DNA of 64,000 bases from Juglans regia (taxonomy: Eukaryota; Streptophyta; Magnoliopsida; Fagales; Juglandaceae), in the NCBI RefSeq assembly GCF_001411555.2, contig NC_049916.1:27980558-28044557 (forward strand), read 5' to 3'. The stretch's first letter is position 1; every line of letters starts with the position of its first letter. The notes under the pieces were generated by a model. It worked only from the letters and a program-made list of their open reading frames with translations. It made no database searches and was not told the DNA's origin. The position numbers and the translations under genes are program-made. Positions 25,605 to 36,024 of this stretch are shown in pieces.

Positions 25605-25605
<1 letters not shown>

Positions 25606-25635
<30 letters not shown>

Positions 25636-26820
25636 TTATTTATTTATATTCATCATTTATTATGAAATTTAAATTATATTAAAAATTTAAATTAATTAGA
25701 TAGTTTTTTTCTTAAAAATGTACAATAAAATTTTATTATTTATTTAATGATGAAAAATTAGTATTTTATAAATTAAAGTTGATTTTTAGTGTATAATATA
25801 ATATTATTATTTTAAAAATGTTCAGTAAAACTTTATCTTTTATTTAAAAATAAAAAATTAGTATTTTATAAATTAAAGTTAATTTTAAGTGTATGATAGA
25901 ATATTTATATTTTAATTATCTATTTTATGTTAGTTTAAATCAATATTTAAACTTCTACCGTTAGATTAAATTTGAAGATTAAAGATGAAGGGTTGGAATT
26001 TAAAACCCAAAAACTAACATTTTTTCCAACTTTTCCTTTCTCCCTCTCTAGCATTCTCCACGCACGTTTTCCCAATTTAGTTAAATAAGAATATTATCAT
26101 ATTTAATTTATGTTAAAACTCTAATCATTTATATGATTTTAATTTCTTAAAAATATTTAATAAGATTTTATCATTTATTTAATGATGGAATATTAGTATT
26201 TTATAAATTTAATTTGATAGTTTATGTATGATATGCTATTTATTTAGTTAATTAAGGATATTATCATACTTAAATTATGTTAAAATTCTATTTATTTATA
26301 TAGTTTTAATTTCTTAAAAATATTTAATAAAATTTCATCATTTATTTAATGATAAAAGATTAGTATTTTATAAATTAAATTTGATAGTTTATGTATGATA
26401 TGCTATTTATATATTAATTATTTAAATTTTAAATTAGTTTAAATCAGTGTTTAAATTTCTATTGTTAGATCAAATCTAAGGACTTAAAATGAAGGGTTGA
26501 GATTAATTTCTTAAAAATATTTAATAAAATTTCATAATCTATTTAATTTATTTCAATGTTTGTAATTAAAGTAATGTTTATGTATATTCAAATCAGTATG
26601 TTAATCTTTTACAATTAGATCATTTTGTTGTGATGATGTAGAGAGGGACGCAGATTGTGGTATTACGTCGCACACTGGCATTCATATGGACGAACCCAAA
26701 AAGAAACAGAAAAGTCAAACAAACATGCAGAAAAAAAAATATAAATAAATAAAAATAAAGAAACCCTCTTTACTGTTCATTACTAGTAATGAGTATAACC
26801 TCTTTTAAGTTATAGGAAGA
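25606..26820 (-). mobile_element. Truncated non-autonomous Helitron (5' end at 26820)
   Basis: After a (TA)n run, 25632 onward matches the interior of the complete copy at 32152-32901 (CATTTATTATGAAATTTAAA and following), in the same orientation. It continues to a 5' end at 26820 that reads TCTTCCTATAACTTAAAAGAGG on the minus strand. The 90 or so bases of the 3' end are missing at the junction with the 11.4-kb Helitron. The interior contains duplicated AT-rich blocks (for example near 25720, 26150 and 26300). Confidence 0.7.
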
Positions 26821-27059
26821 TATATATATCCTTATACTTAAAAGTGTCTATCGTCCTGTGAATAGTGAGATGAATAGTAATGAACAGTACTTATTTTACG
26901 TTTTCTTCCTCCCCTCACGTCCCTCTCTACCTCATAGCAAAATCACAATTTCCCCTTCGCCCCTCTTTATAAATTCACCACAAAATACAAACTTACCAAA
27001 CAAATTTATACTCAAATCACAAAATCAACACACAAATCACAAACCAACAGATCCGTGAA

Positions 27060-27640
27060 GAGAGAAGGCAGGAGCTGGGGCTTCGGTTGGAGAAAAGGAG
27101 GAAGATGAGGGGTCATTGGAGAAGGACGAGGCTGCTAGTGGTGGTGCGGTGGCGTAGAGGTGGCCAACGGCGGCGCTATGGGGAGAAACCCGTGCGTCGA
27201 GACCCATTTCGGGTTGGTCGCGTGCGGCTGAGGGAGGAGCTACCAAGGGGCTTCGACGGTAAGGTTTCCTTACCGCCGTGAGGGGAAGCCAGTGAGGTGG
27301 TCGGTTACGCCGCAGGGTGGCGCACGGCGGTGTTGGGCTACTTGAAGGAGGAGATCGGGTGAGAGAGAGAGGGAAGGCGCGCGGGGAAGGGATTAGCTGC
27401 CAAGAGAGTTCGACGGTGGGTTTTGGTCGCCGGCGTGAGGGGAAGTCGGTGATGTGGTCGATGACATCACACGGTGGCGCACGACTGCTTGAGGGAGCAG
27501 ATCACGTGAGAGAGAGGGAGGACGTGAGGACGAGGCTGAGCGGAAGGAGATAGAGGGAGAAATAGAAAGTGAGGAGAAAAAGAGCGGAATGAGAGAGAGG
27601 GAGAAATAGAAAATGAGGAGAAAAAGAAGGTTTTTGGGTT
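27060..27640 (+). repeat. GC-rich segment with a 157-bp duplication inside the 2.4-kb Helitron
   Basis: Two related units offset by 157 bp share TTCGACGGT, then CGTGAGGGGAAG, GTGGTCG and GGTGGCGCACG (about 27240-27345 and 27400-27500). Open frames here are short and unlike known proteins. A third GC-rich block at 28100-28320 also contains GGCGCACGGCGG. Confidence 0.6.
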
Positions 27641-29176
27641 TAAATCTAGCGGTTCATTGTAATCTCTAAATTTGATCCAATGGTAAAAATTTAAATACTA
27701 ATTAAATTAATTTAAAATAAATAAATAATATATAAATATCATATCATAAATAAATTATCAAATTTAATTTATAAAATATTAAAATTTTTGAGATTTAAAT
27801 CCAACCCTTCATTATAAATCTCTAAATTTAATCTAATAATAAAATTTAAATATTGATTTAAATTAATTTAAAATAATTAATTAACATATAAATATCATAT
27901 CATAAATAAATTATCAAATTTAATTTATAAAATATTAAAATTTAAATCCAACCCTTCATCATAAATCTATAAATTTGATTCAACAATAAAAGTTTAAATA
28001 CTGATTTAAATTAATTTAAAATAGATAATTAACATATAAATATCATATCATAGATAAATTATCAAATTTAATTTATAAAACTCATCAACATCAAGCCCAT
28101 TCGGGCTGTGCACAGCCTAGAGAAAGGAAGAGAGAACATGAGAGAGGGAGATCGGTGTGGGGAGACTCGCCGGAGTGAAGTGGTGCCGGTGGAAGGGGCA
28201 GTGAGGCTCACCGGCGCACGGCGGCACCGAGCTGGGCAGAGGAAGAATCGGCTTGGAGAGGGGTAGCATACCGCATACGCGTGAGCTGAGGGATGAGAGA
28301 GAGAGGGGAGAAGGAAGAGTGTGGGTATTTAACCCAGTCCTTTCGTCTTGAAGTCTTCAAAATGATCTAACGGTAGAAAATTAAAATATTAATTTAAAAA
28401 TACGTAAACATTAACTTAATTAAAAATATTGAAAAAAATGAAGGTAAAATATTATTAACTAATAATAAGGTCACCATCGACCTTATTATTAACACACATG
28501 AAGATTTGAGTTTGATATAATATTTTTAGAGTTTTTAAAATAGAAGAGACTTACTTTAATGATGAAAAAAATGTGAGAACAATATAGAAATAAAAGACTG
28601 TATTTTTTTAGTACTCCCTGGGTCATTTAGTAGTATGTTTGAATTCTACAATTTATATATTTTGCTAAGAAAACTATTACTAGAATATCTAAAATCTTTT
28701 AATTTTCATATTACTCATATTACTGTAAAATTTATTTTTACAATTTCTGTAGGAGTTTTTGTGGCTTTACATATAGACTGCTACTTTGGAAGAATTAACT
28801 CAGAATTTTACAATTGGGGTCTTTTTCGTTTCCTAACTATAATGTGTTTTTCTCTATTGATATATATTCTTTTGCACTCTAATAAAATTGATTCAGAATT
28901 TTATATTCTGTGACCAAGATCATGTTTTGGTTTTGCTAATTTTAAATTTCATTTTATCACTTCTTTTTTTTCTTCGGTTGGATTGTTTCGATTTATGCAA
29001 TGAAGTACTATCATCATCACATAGATTCTCCGCATCTCTTTTCACTTGTTAGGTATAGAAATTGAGTTCATAAAAAATTCTCCGTATACCACTTATTTTA
29101 CTTATGATTACGTTTTTTTTTTAACACAAAACATATTTATATTTTCAAAATAACTTGTTTTTCATTCAATCGGGTA

Positions 29177-29206
29177 AATATGCCTTGCACATTGCCCAAC
29201 CGCTAG
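29177..29206 (+). repeat. Helitron 3' terminus with imperfect hairpin
   Basis: A hairpin with 7-bp arms, one A:C mismatch and a CTT loop is followed by 13 bases ending in CTAG. The mismatch looks like a C-to-T change in an originally perfect stem. Confidence 0.7.
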
Positions 29207-29807
29207 TATATATATAAATGGATATGGATATTGGATAGTTCATGTTCATGGGAGTTTTTTAATTAGGGCATGCACATAATAATTGACAAGTTTGTTCATG
29301 GTACGTACTAGCGCTTGAAGGTTCTATCTTGAAAGACATTACCCCTTTTATGTGTTTCAGAGAATAACATTTTTACCATTTGAGTGATTGGGCCCTAAAC
29401 TTGATTCCTTATATAATATTGGTTAATAATAAATTAAAGAACTAATATTAATGAATAGTACTTGACATGATATATATATTAATATATCATGTTAATTGGA
29501 CCCAAGTCCGGTAGTAGTGTACGTACGTACGTACACTTTTGGGGTACGATATTAGTACTAGTAGTACTGTTTCATATTATATTTGCAGATACTCTAATAA
29601 TCCACTTTGGATTTTTATTTTCTGAAGTAAAAATTCACTTCCCTAATTATAATATACCTATCATTTAAAGATCGATGCAATTGAAAGCAAATCACTTGTT
29701 TTCTGCTAGCTAGGTGTACTTACTTCCCCGTCAAGTTCATATTTATATTTTGAGGACATGTTATTGAAATTCGTTGGGATCAGATATAAGAAAACTACAT
29801 CTTATTG

Positions 29808-29841
<34 letters not shown>

Positions 29842-30832
29842 AATTAAATTACATACATATATATGTATTAACATTTATTTGAAATGATTTGTTATGAAGT
29901 AGAACTTACTCTTAAAAATCAACTTACAAAAAAATGATGTTTAAAAACTTATAAATTACTAATCAATCTCATTCTTAATAGATGTGGCATCGTAACATGA
30001 TTACAATCTTAATTAGTTCTATGGATTGCAGATCAGCCTATTCACACTTTGTCATTAATTCCCGTCCTGCATGATGTTTCCATCTTCCACAAACAAACAA
30101 CCCCTTAAATATTGGCTCCATGCATGGGACTTAAATGTGCGCGCGCGATCCTCAAATGGTCCTCGTCTTTGTCGTCCTTTACTTTACAGTTGTATGCAAT
30201 AAAAAGGTATAAGCTGAAAACTACTCGCAGTTTGGTTCGTATTTGATTTCTTGTGATTTTTTTTTTTTAAGAGAAATGATAGTTACAATCGTGAATGTGT
30301 AAGTATCATATAATTATTTTTAAAAAAATAAATAAATAGAATACATACATAACAAATAATTTTTTAATGATAAACTTTTTTTTTTTTAAATGACTTCACG
30401 ACACTTACATACATCATAATTGTAAGTCTCATTACTTTTTTTTAATGAACAAAAACACCCAACAATGACATGCATGATATCAGACCATGCGCCCGGCCAG
30501 CTTTTTGGCAAAAATTAATAATTACAAAAATTACAAAAGACCCAGTTAAACTCCAATTAACAGTTAATATTATTAGAATAATATTATATATAATCATAGA
30601 GTATACAAATATTATATAATTATTTTAAAAAGAGTGAGATCTATAATTAAAAAATTATTATTATTTTATATAAATCTTATATATTTTTTATATTTTAAAA
30701 ATAATTATATAATACTTACGCATTTATGCCGCAACTATCATTTCTAATATTATTATACTAACTATAGGCACGGGGACAGACTGGGCTTTGGTCCCTTGGA
30801 GCAAGCTAGCTGTTTCCCTTTGAAAAAACAGT

Positions 30833-30855
30833 CTCTCTCTCTCTCTCTCTCTCTC
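30833..30855. repeat. (CT)n microsatellite
   Basis: Uninterrupted CT dinucleotide run. Confidence 0.9.
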
Positions 30856-31058
30856 ATAATCCATGATCACGAGCATGAATATAGCCCACCTATACTCTAC
30901 CAACCTTAAAGTAGAAAACAAAAGGACCAAAGACAATCTTCCTACAAAACCAAAGATCCTAGCTTGTCTCCCAGTTTCAATCTGTATCCACCCACTTTTT
31001 CTCTTTTCACCTTTGTTAAGTTGAGTGCTCTATCAAATGAGACCGAAACCGAAAACCC

Positions 31059-31062
<4 letters not shown>

Positions 31063-31092
<30 letters not shown>
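31063..31092. repeat. (CT)n microsatellite
   Basis: Uninterrupted CT dinucleotide run of about 15 units. Confidence 0.9.
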
Positions 31093-31095
<3 letters not shown>

Positions 31096-31453
31096 CAGCT
31101 TTCTCTTGTGGGAAGACTTTTTGATTCTTAGGTGAAAATGAAATGTCATTTCTTCCGGGACTAGGGTTTGTGTTTATTATTTTTATTGCACATCATGCAA
31201 GATAATGATACTCATTATTAATTATGTCTTTCTAGCTAGCTAGCTAACTGCATGCCATGCACCACTTCTTTTTTCAAAGACATATATATATATATATATA
31301 TGAGAAATTCTTCCCATGTCATGTGCGTTCGCATGCATGCAGCTAATTTGAAGTTGATTAATTGGCAAACAGAAGAATTACTGATCAAAGACATGTGAAA
31401 TATGGGGTGAATAGGCGCACGTACGTGACCGCATGCAATGGCATGGCTCGAAC

Positions 31454-31680
31454 ATTAGGGTAGGTTTTGGGGGTGAGATGAGAATTTTGTGTTTTGTTTT
31501 GAAGTTTAAAATATTAAGTTTTAATATTATTATTGTTTTGGGATTTGAAAAATGTGTATTGAGATTTGAAAAAGTTGAATTGTTTATTATATTTTGTATG
31601 GGGATTTGAAAAATGTGTAATGATGAGATGAGATGAGATGAGAATTTTGTATTTTGGTTTTGGTCCCAAACCTGCCCTAA
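31454..31680. mobile_element. MITE with GGGYAGGTTT terminal inverted repeats
   Basis: The left end TTAGGGTAGGTTTTGGG and right end CCCAAACCTGCCCTAA form inverted repeats around a G/T-rich interior with GAGATGAGATGAGATGAGA and repeated GGGATTTGAAAAATGTGTA. The flanks are compatible with a TA target duplication (Tc1/mariner-like) or TTA/TAA (Harbinger-like); I cannot decide between them. Confidence 0.6.
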
Positions 31681-32094
31681 TTATAGATGAGTATTTTTAG
31701 GCCGAATTATATGGATTATTGAGCTTCATCGATTTTAATAAAAAATAACATTAGATATAACACGTGAAAAAAGCTCAGGAACCTTTTTTAATTGGGCTAA
31801 GAAAAAAGGGAAAAGGAGGAAAAAAAAAAAAAAAAAAGGCAAAGAAAACAAGCCAAAGGAGGGTAGGCACGCTCGATTTATAAGAATCCATAAAACCAGC
31901 ATCAAGAATCTCCACGCACTACAGAGAATAAAAAAAAGGTAGGAATGGACAAAGTCACAAGAGAATGCATGCATGTACAGAACTAACTTTATATATACGG
32001 TATTAATGCATGGAGTATGCCCTTTTCACATTTACGTACTCATTTACGATGGAAAGATTTAGTACTCTAATCCAATAATTAACCATACATATAC

Positions 32095-32107
<13 letters not shown>

Positions 32108-32151
<44 letters not shown>
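32108..32151. repeat. (TA)n microsatellite at a Helitron end
   Basis: About 22 AT units lie directly against the Helitron 3' terminus at 32152. Confidence 0.9.
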
Positions 32152-32152
<1 letters not shown>

Positions 32153-32901
32153 TAGCGGTGGTAAAGCACGTTTACCACATCTGCCAAATTGAAGAAAAAA
32201 ATAAAATATAATTTCGAATATTAAAATAATTTAATGTATAAGAATAAAATTATTATTTATTTATGTTCATCATTTATTATGAAATTTAAATTATATTAAA
32301 AATTTAAATTAATTAGATATTTTTTTTTCTTAAAAATATATAGTAAAATTTCATCATTTATTTAATGATGAAAAATTAGTATTTTATAAATTAAAGTTGA
32401 TTTTTAGTATATGATATAATATTATTCTCTTAAAAATATTCAGTAAAACTTTATCTTTTATTTAATGATGAAAAATTAGTATTTTATAAATTGAAGTTAA
32501 TTTTTAGAGTATGATAGAATATTTATATTTTAATTATCTATTTTATATTAGTTTAAATCAATATTTAAACTTCTATCGTTAGATTAAAGATGAAAGAGTT
32601 GTAATTTAAAACCTATAAACCAATATTTTTTCCCAATTTTCCTTTCTCCCTCTCTCTCATTCCCCACGCACGATTATGGTATTACGTTGCACATTGGCAT
32701 TCACACAGACGAACCCAAAAAGAAACAGAAAAACCAAACAAACATGAAAAAAAAAAAAAAAAACCTCTTTACTATTCATTACTGTTGATGAACAGTCATG
32801 AACAATATAGGGATATGTGAAAAAAAAACCACACAACCTCTTTACTGTTCATTACTGTTGATAAACAGTAATAAGATAGCCTCTTTTAAGATATAGGCAG
32901 A
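32152..32901 (-). mobile_element. Complete short non-autonomous Helitron, 750 bp
   Basis: Read on the minus strand, the 5' end at 32901 begins TCTGCCTATATCTTAAAAG. The 3' end at 32152 is a perfect 7-bp hairpin (32159-32177, TGGTAAA / TTTACCA with a 5-base loop) followed by CCGCTAG and T. Iterons near the 5' end form a 9-bp inverted repeat ATTACTGTT-GATA-AACAGTAAT (32851-32872). There is no coding capacity. It defines the family that also includes 25606-26820, 32902-33361 and 59333-59927. Confidence 0.85.
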
Positions 32902-33361
32902 TATATATATAAATTGAAGTTAATTTTAAGTGTATGATAGAATATTTATATTTTAATTATCTATTTTATGTTAATTTAAATCAATATTTAAACTTCTACC
33001 ATTAGATCAAATCTGAAGATTAAAGATGAATAGTTGAAATTTAAAATCTAAAAACTAATATTTTTCTCCACTTTTCCTTTCTTCCTCTCTCTCATTCCCC
33101 ATGCACGATTGTGGTATTACGTCGCACATTGGTATTCACACGGACAAACTAAAAAAAAAATAGAAAAACTAAACCAATATGTGAGAAAAAAAAAATTAAA
33201 AAAATAAAAACTATTTTACTGTTCATTACTGTTGATGAACAATAATAGGATATGCAGAAAAAAAAATATGCGAAGAAAAAAAAAATCATCTTTATTGTTT
33301 ATTACTGTTGATGAATAATAATAAACAATACACGTATAGACGCTTTTAAATAATAAACAGA
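32902..33361 (-). mobile_element. Truncated Helitron copy of the same family
   Basis: It starts mid-element at sequence equivalent to about 32490 (ATAAATTGAAGTTAATTTT) and runs to a 5' end at 33361 reading TCTGTTTATTATTTAAAAGC on the minus strand. The 3' half is absent. The neighbouring complete copy (32152-32901) may have inserted into it. Confidence 0.7.
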
Positions 33362-33964
33362 TATATATGAAAGAGAATTAATGATTGGACAGAGTAAAGT
33401 CAGCAATATATACATGATCGTCATCATCGACGATCAGTAGTTAAAAGTGGAGGTGGTAGTAAATTAAAGCAATTGCAGTACTATATATATATATTAGCAT
33501 TCTTCATGACAGTGCTGTTACTGCTGTATATATATGTATGACTAGTGGTAACATGCACTCATCATCATAGAAAAAAAGTGCGTGCCCTACACTTGATAAG
33601 AGCATGCAGATCGATCGAGTAATCATGATCAGCTAGAGACGTTAACACAAGCATAGTACGGTTTTTTTCTTTTTAATTTTTTGAGCTAGCATGAATTAAT
33701 GCGGGCGAGATCGCTAGGAGATCATAGAAGCAGCACCGATCTTTATTGCCATTATTTAACTATATTATATATGCATTCTTTGGTTTATATAATAAGTTCA
33801 TTAAGTAGTCTGATCTTCTTTCATGAATATAATCATAGACCTCATTTAAATTTATTTTTGTTAGCTATATCATCGGAAAAACTATGATTATTTAGAGAAA
33901 TCGATCCTGCATGAATTTTTAATTTTTAAATATAAAATGAATCTCAACAATAGATATATGTATA

Positions 33965-34410
33965 TGTTGAGGACGTGTTTCACTGCTACATACGCACTCT
34001 CGATCTCCTGCAACCAAAAAGTAAGAGGGTTTGGGGGTTGAAGGGGACCTCTCCGATACTTAAATCAGTAATGATACAAGTAGTCTTAGAGCCAATTGTT
34101 CGAGAGAATTTCATTAGCCTACCTGGATCCTTTAAATAGAGGGATTGTCTTCTTAAGATCACCTAGACTAATTACCTTGCCTACTATTTGAAATTTGAAT
34201 CCTAATTCATTCAAGCTATCCACTTGTTATGAATGAGTGAATATCCTAGTAGTCTCGAGATATATAGGTGAGTGTTCCTCTTAACAAACTAACATAAGCC
34301 CTATTGGGTCGGGGGGACGTTTAGGCCTTGAGTGACTTGTTGGGCCCTCATGGCCTAGGCCTAGGGTGGCATCCTGCGAGCCCTTGTGGTGGTATATTAA
34401 AGTCTTTTCA
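33965..34410. repeat. Possible solo LTR remnant
   Basis: It starts TGTTGAGGACG and contains phrases typical of plant LTRs (GACCTCTCCGATACTTAAAT, then CAGTAATG; TCCTTTAAATAGAGG; GGGCCCTCATGGCCTAGGCC). No coding sequence, partner LTR or target duplication was found, and the ends are guesses. Confidence 0.3.
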
Positions 34411-34759
34411 ATTATCTAGTGAAGTCTCATTGCAAATGGTGTGATGGGATTTTTGTATTAAGTATTTTTGAACCCTCTCGGTTAAATTAATCTGTGCCCC
34501 TCCAGTATATATGATTGTATATATATCGAAGACCAGACTAATTAATATTGTAGGGGAAGCAAGCATATATATATATATATATATCACCTGTCTATCCACT
34601 ACTTTCCCAAGTGGGAAACAGTTTTGCTGCGGAAATAAAAAATATTTTAGCTATAGTACTGTTATATAATGATGATCGATGCAGCAAAATTAATGTCTCT
34701 TATATATTCGTACCAACTAATAAAAATTAGTTAAGTACCAAATCGTGGACTTTGGCACG

Positions 34760-34897
34760 CACTACAAGAAAACTATTTATTTGTGACTATTTAATTCTAG
34801 CGAAATGATTATTTACAGTTAAAATGAATCTGTTTTAATCACAAATAACATTTTCGTCGCAATTAAATGACCACAAAAATCTATTTTTCTTGTAGTG
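34760..34897. mobile_element. CACTA-type fold-back MITE, copy 2
   Basis: The element is 138 bp with the same CACTACAAGAAAA...TTTTCTTGTAGTG ends and a perfect 3-bp target duplication ACG (34757-34759 and 34898-34900). It differs from copy 1 at about 11 positions. Confidence 0.92.
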
Positions 34898-36024
34898 ACG
34901 GGCCTATATAGATATTACCTGAGAGCGTAGAAACATGATCGAGCATATATATGATTTGGCTCCTGCATGCACTTAATTAATAAATTTATAAATTGACAGT
35001 AATTTGATATAATATATATTAGATTATTTTAAAATAATAAATGATATAATATAAATAATAAAATTTATATATTTCTATTATAAATTTAAAATTTTAAAAC
35101 AAGCGATAATTTCACGCTACATTATATATATATTCACAGGATATAATGTGAAGTGAAATCAGTTCATTCGTTGATTTACTTTTGAATCTGATCTGACTAC
35201 CGGCGAACTTCCGACGTTGGGTGGTTTTTTTCATGTTAGAGATTAATTAATTATAATTTATTACCTACGGTCGCTCAAATTGTTCACCAAAAAGGAAGGA
35301 GTGCTGTGCGGCTCGTATAACGAGGTCAAACCCCCACTATAAAAAAGTCTCCTATAAACCAAACCCTCCAAAATCCCACTTGCCGACAGCCTGTAATTTC
35401 TTCCTTCCACATGATGCATGCAGTCAAATCTATTCCCCCCGTTGAATTTGTTTCCGCCAGAACAGTTCATATATATATATATATATATATATGGCTAATT
35501 GGTACATAACATTGGATTAGATTTAAATCAATGACAGTACCTCTCTTAATATTGTCCTAGCGTACGTACGTAAAACTAGCAAAGGCTTCTAAGCAAATGA
35601 GAAGTGATCAGAGATCATATATGAAAAATAGTCATGATTTTATAATAGAATTAATATCATATAAATTATTTAATTCTGTCCAGACAAAATATGTCTAACG
35701 AGGAGGCTTCCAGAAAGAGAAGAGAGTGCCAAAAACATATACACGAATATTATATTTATTATCTTCAATGTCACTGATCTTGTCCCTTCTTTTCCTGCAA
35801 AGTGCGATCCATCTCCACAGCTGCATGTGTTTCCTCTCCAAGACGTACGTGCATGCATGAATATATGCTGGACATTGTTGGAAATGCAGAGATGGACTGG
35901 AAGCTGGCACGGCCACTTCTCTTTTTTCTTTAATATTTTTTTCTTTTTTCTTCTCCCTTATAAGCGGAATGCACTCTAACTTCGTTTTTGGGGTGGTGGG
36001 GGCCTGGGGGGAGGGAGAGAGGGA

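Larger units (their letters stand above)
14240..25605 (-). mobile_element. Full-length Helitron, 11.4 kb, with Rep/helicase and RPA-like genes
   Basis: The 3' end, read on the minus strand, is a perfect 6-bp hairpin (14254-14268, ACGTGC-ATC-GCACGT) followed 14 bases later by CTAG and then a host T. The 5' end at 25605 begins TC (TCTTCTTTATCTTAAAAGC) after a host A. There is no target duplication, and insertion is between A and T inside a (TA)n tract, all as expected for a Helitron. Inside, in element orientation, are a GC-rich island near the 5' end, an AT-rich repeated zone, the Rep/helicase gene (three exons, open) and a broken RPA-like gene. The right flank (25606-26820) is itself a truncated Helitron, so this element is nested. 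Mobility is possible in principle for the Rep/helicase frame, but expression cannot be judged. Confidence 0.88.
26829..29206 (+). mobile_element. Non-autonomous Helitron, 2.4 kb, with GC-rich insert
   Basis: The 5' end is TCCTTATACTTAAAAGTGTC, only 8 bp (TATATATA) from the opposing 5' end at 26820. The 3' end is CAACCGCTAG at 29206 followed by T and a TA run. A 7-bp stem with one mismatch (29177-29193, AATATGC-CTT-GCACATT) lies 13 bases before the end. The interior has GC-rich, purine-biased blocks (27060-27640 and 28100-28320) and three AT-rich near-repeats (about 27640-28080), also found in the 60172 copy. No Rep/helicase coding sequence is present, so it would depend on another element. 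Confidence 0.82.
29207..32151. other. Intergenic region with simple repeats and one MITE
   Basis: No gene is supported. It holds (TA)n runs (about 29812-29838, 31279-31300 and 32105-32151), (CT)n runs (30833-30855 and 31063-31092) and a MITE at 31454-31680. Two AT-rich segments (about 30275-30430 and 30570-30745) contain ATAATTATTTTTAAAAA-type sequence that recurs at 63690-63840. The (CT)n-containing stretch 30950-31200 looks like a plant leader, but no coding exon follows. Confidence 0.45.
33362..36024. other. Intergenic region, 3' flank of the D3 cyclin
   Basis: No gene is supported. It includes a possible old LTR fragment (about 33965-34410), a CACTA MITE (34760-34897) and (TA)n runs (34566-34584 and 35468-35492). 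The last few hundred bases probably hold the cyclin 3' UTR. Confidence 0.5.

Noticed and set aside
28635..28913. 92-codon hydrophobic frame in the 2.4-kb Helitron
   Set aside because: Very AT-rich DNA gives Phe/Ile/Leu/Tyr-rich frames by chance; no family match and it lies in non-autonomous element sequence.
30770..31200. A microRNA precursor or non-coding gene near the (CT)n runs
   Set aside because: I checked by eye for common plant miRNA sequences (for example miR156, 159/319, 160, 164, 166, 172, 390, 396) and found none; no convincing fold-back was evident.
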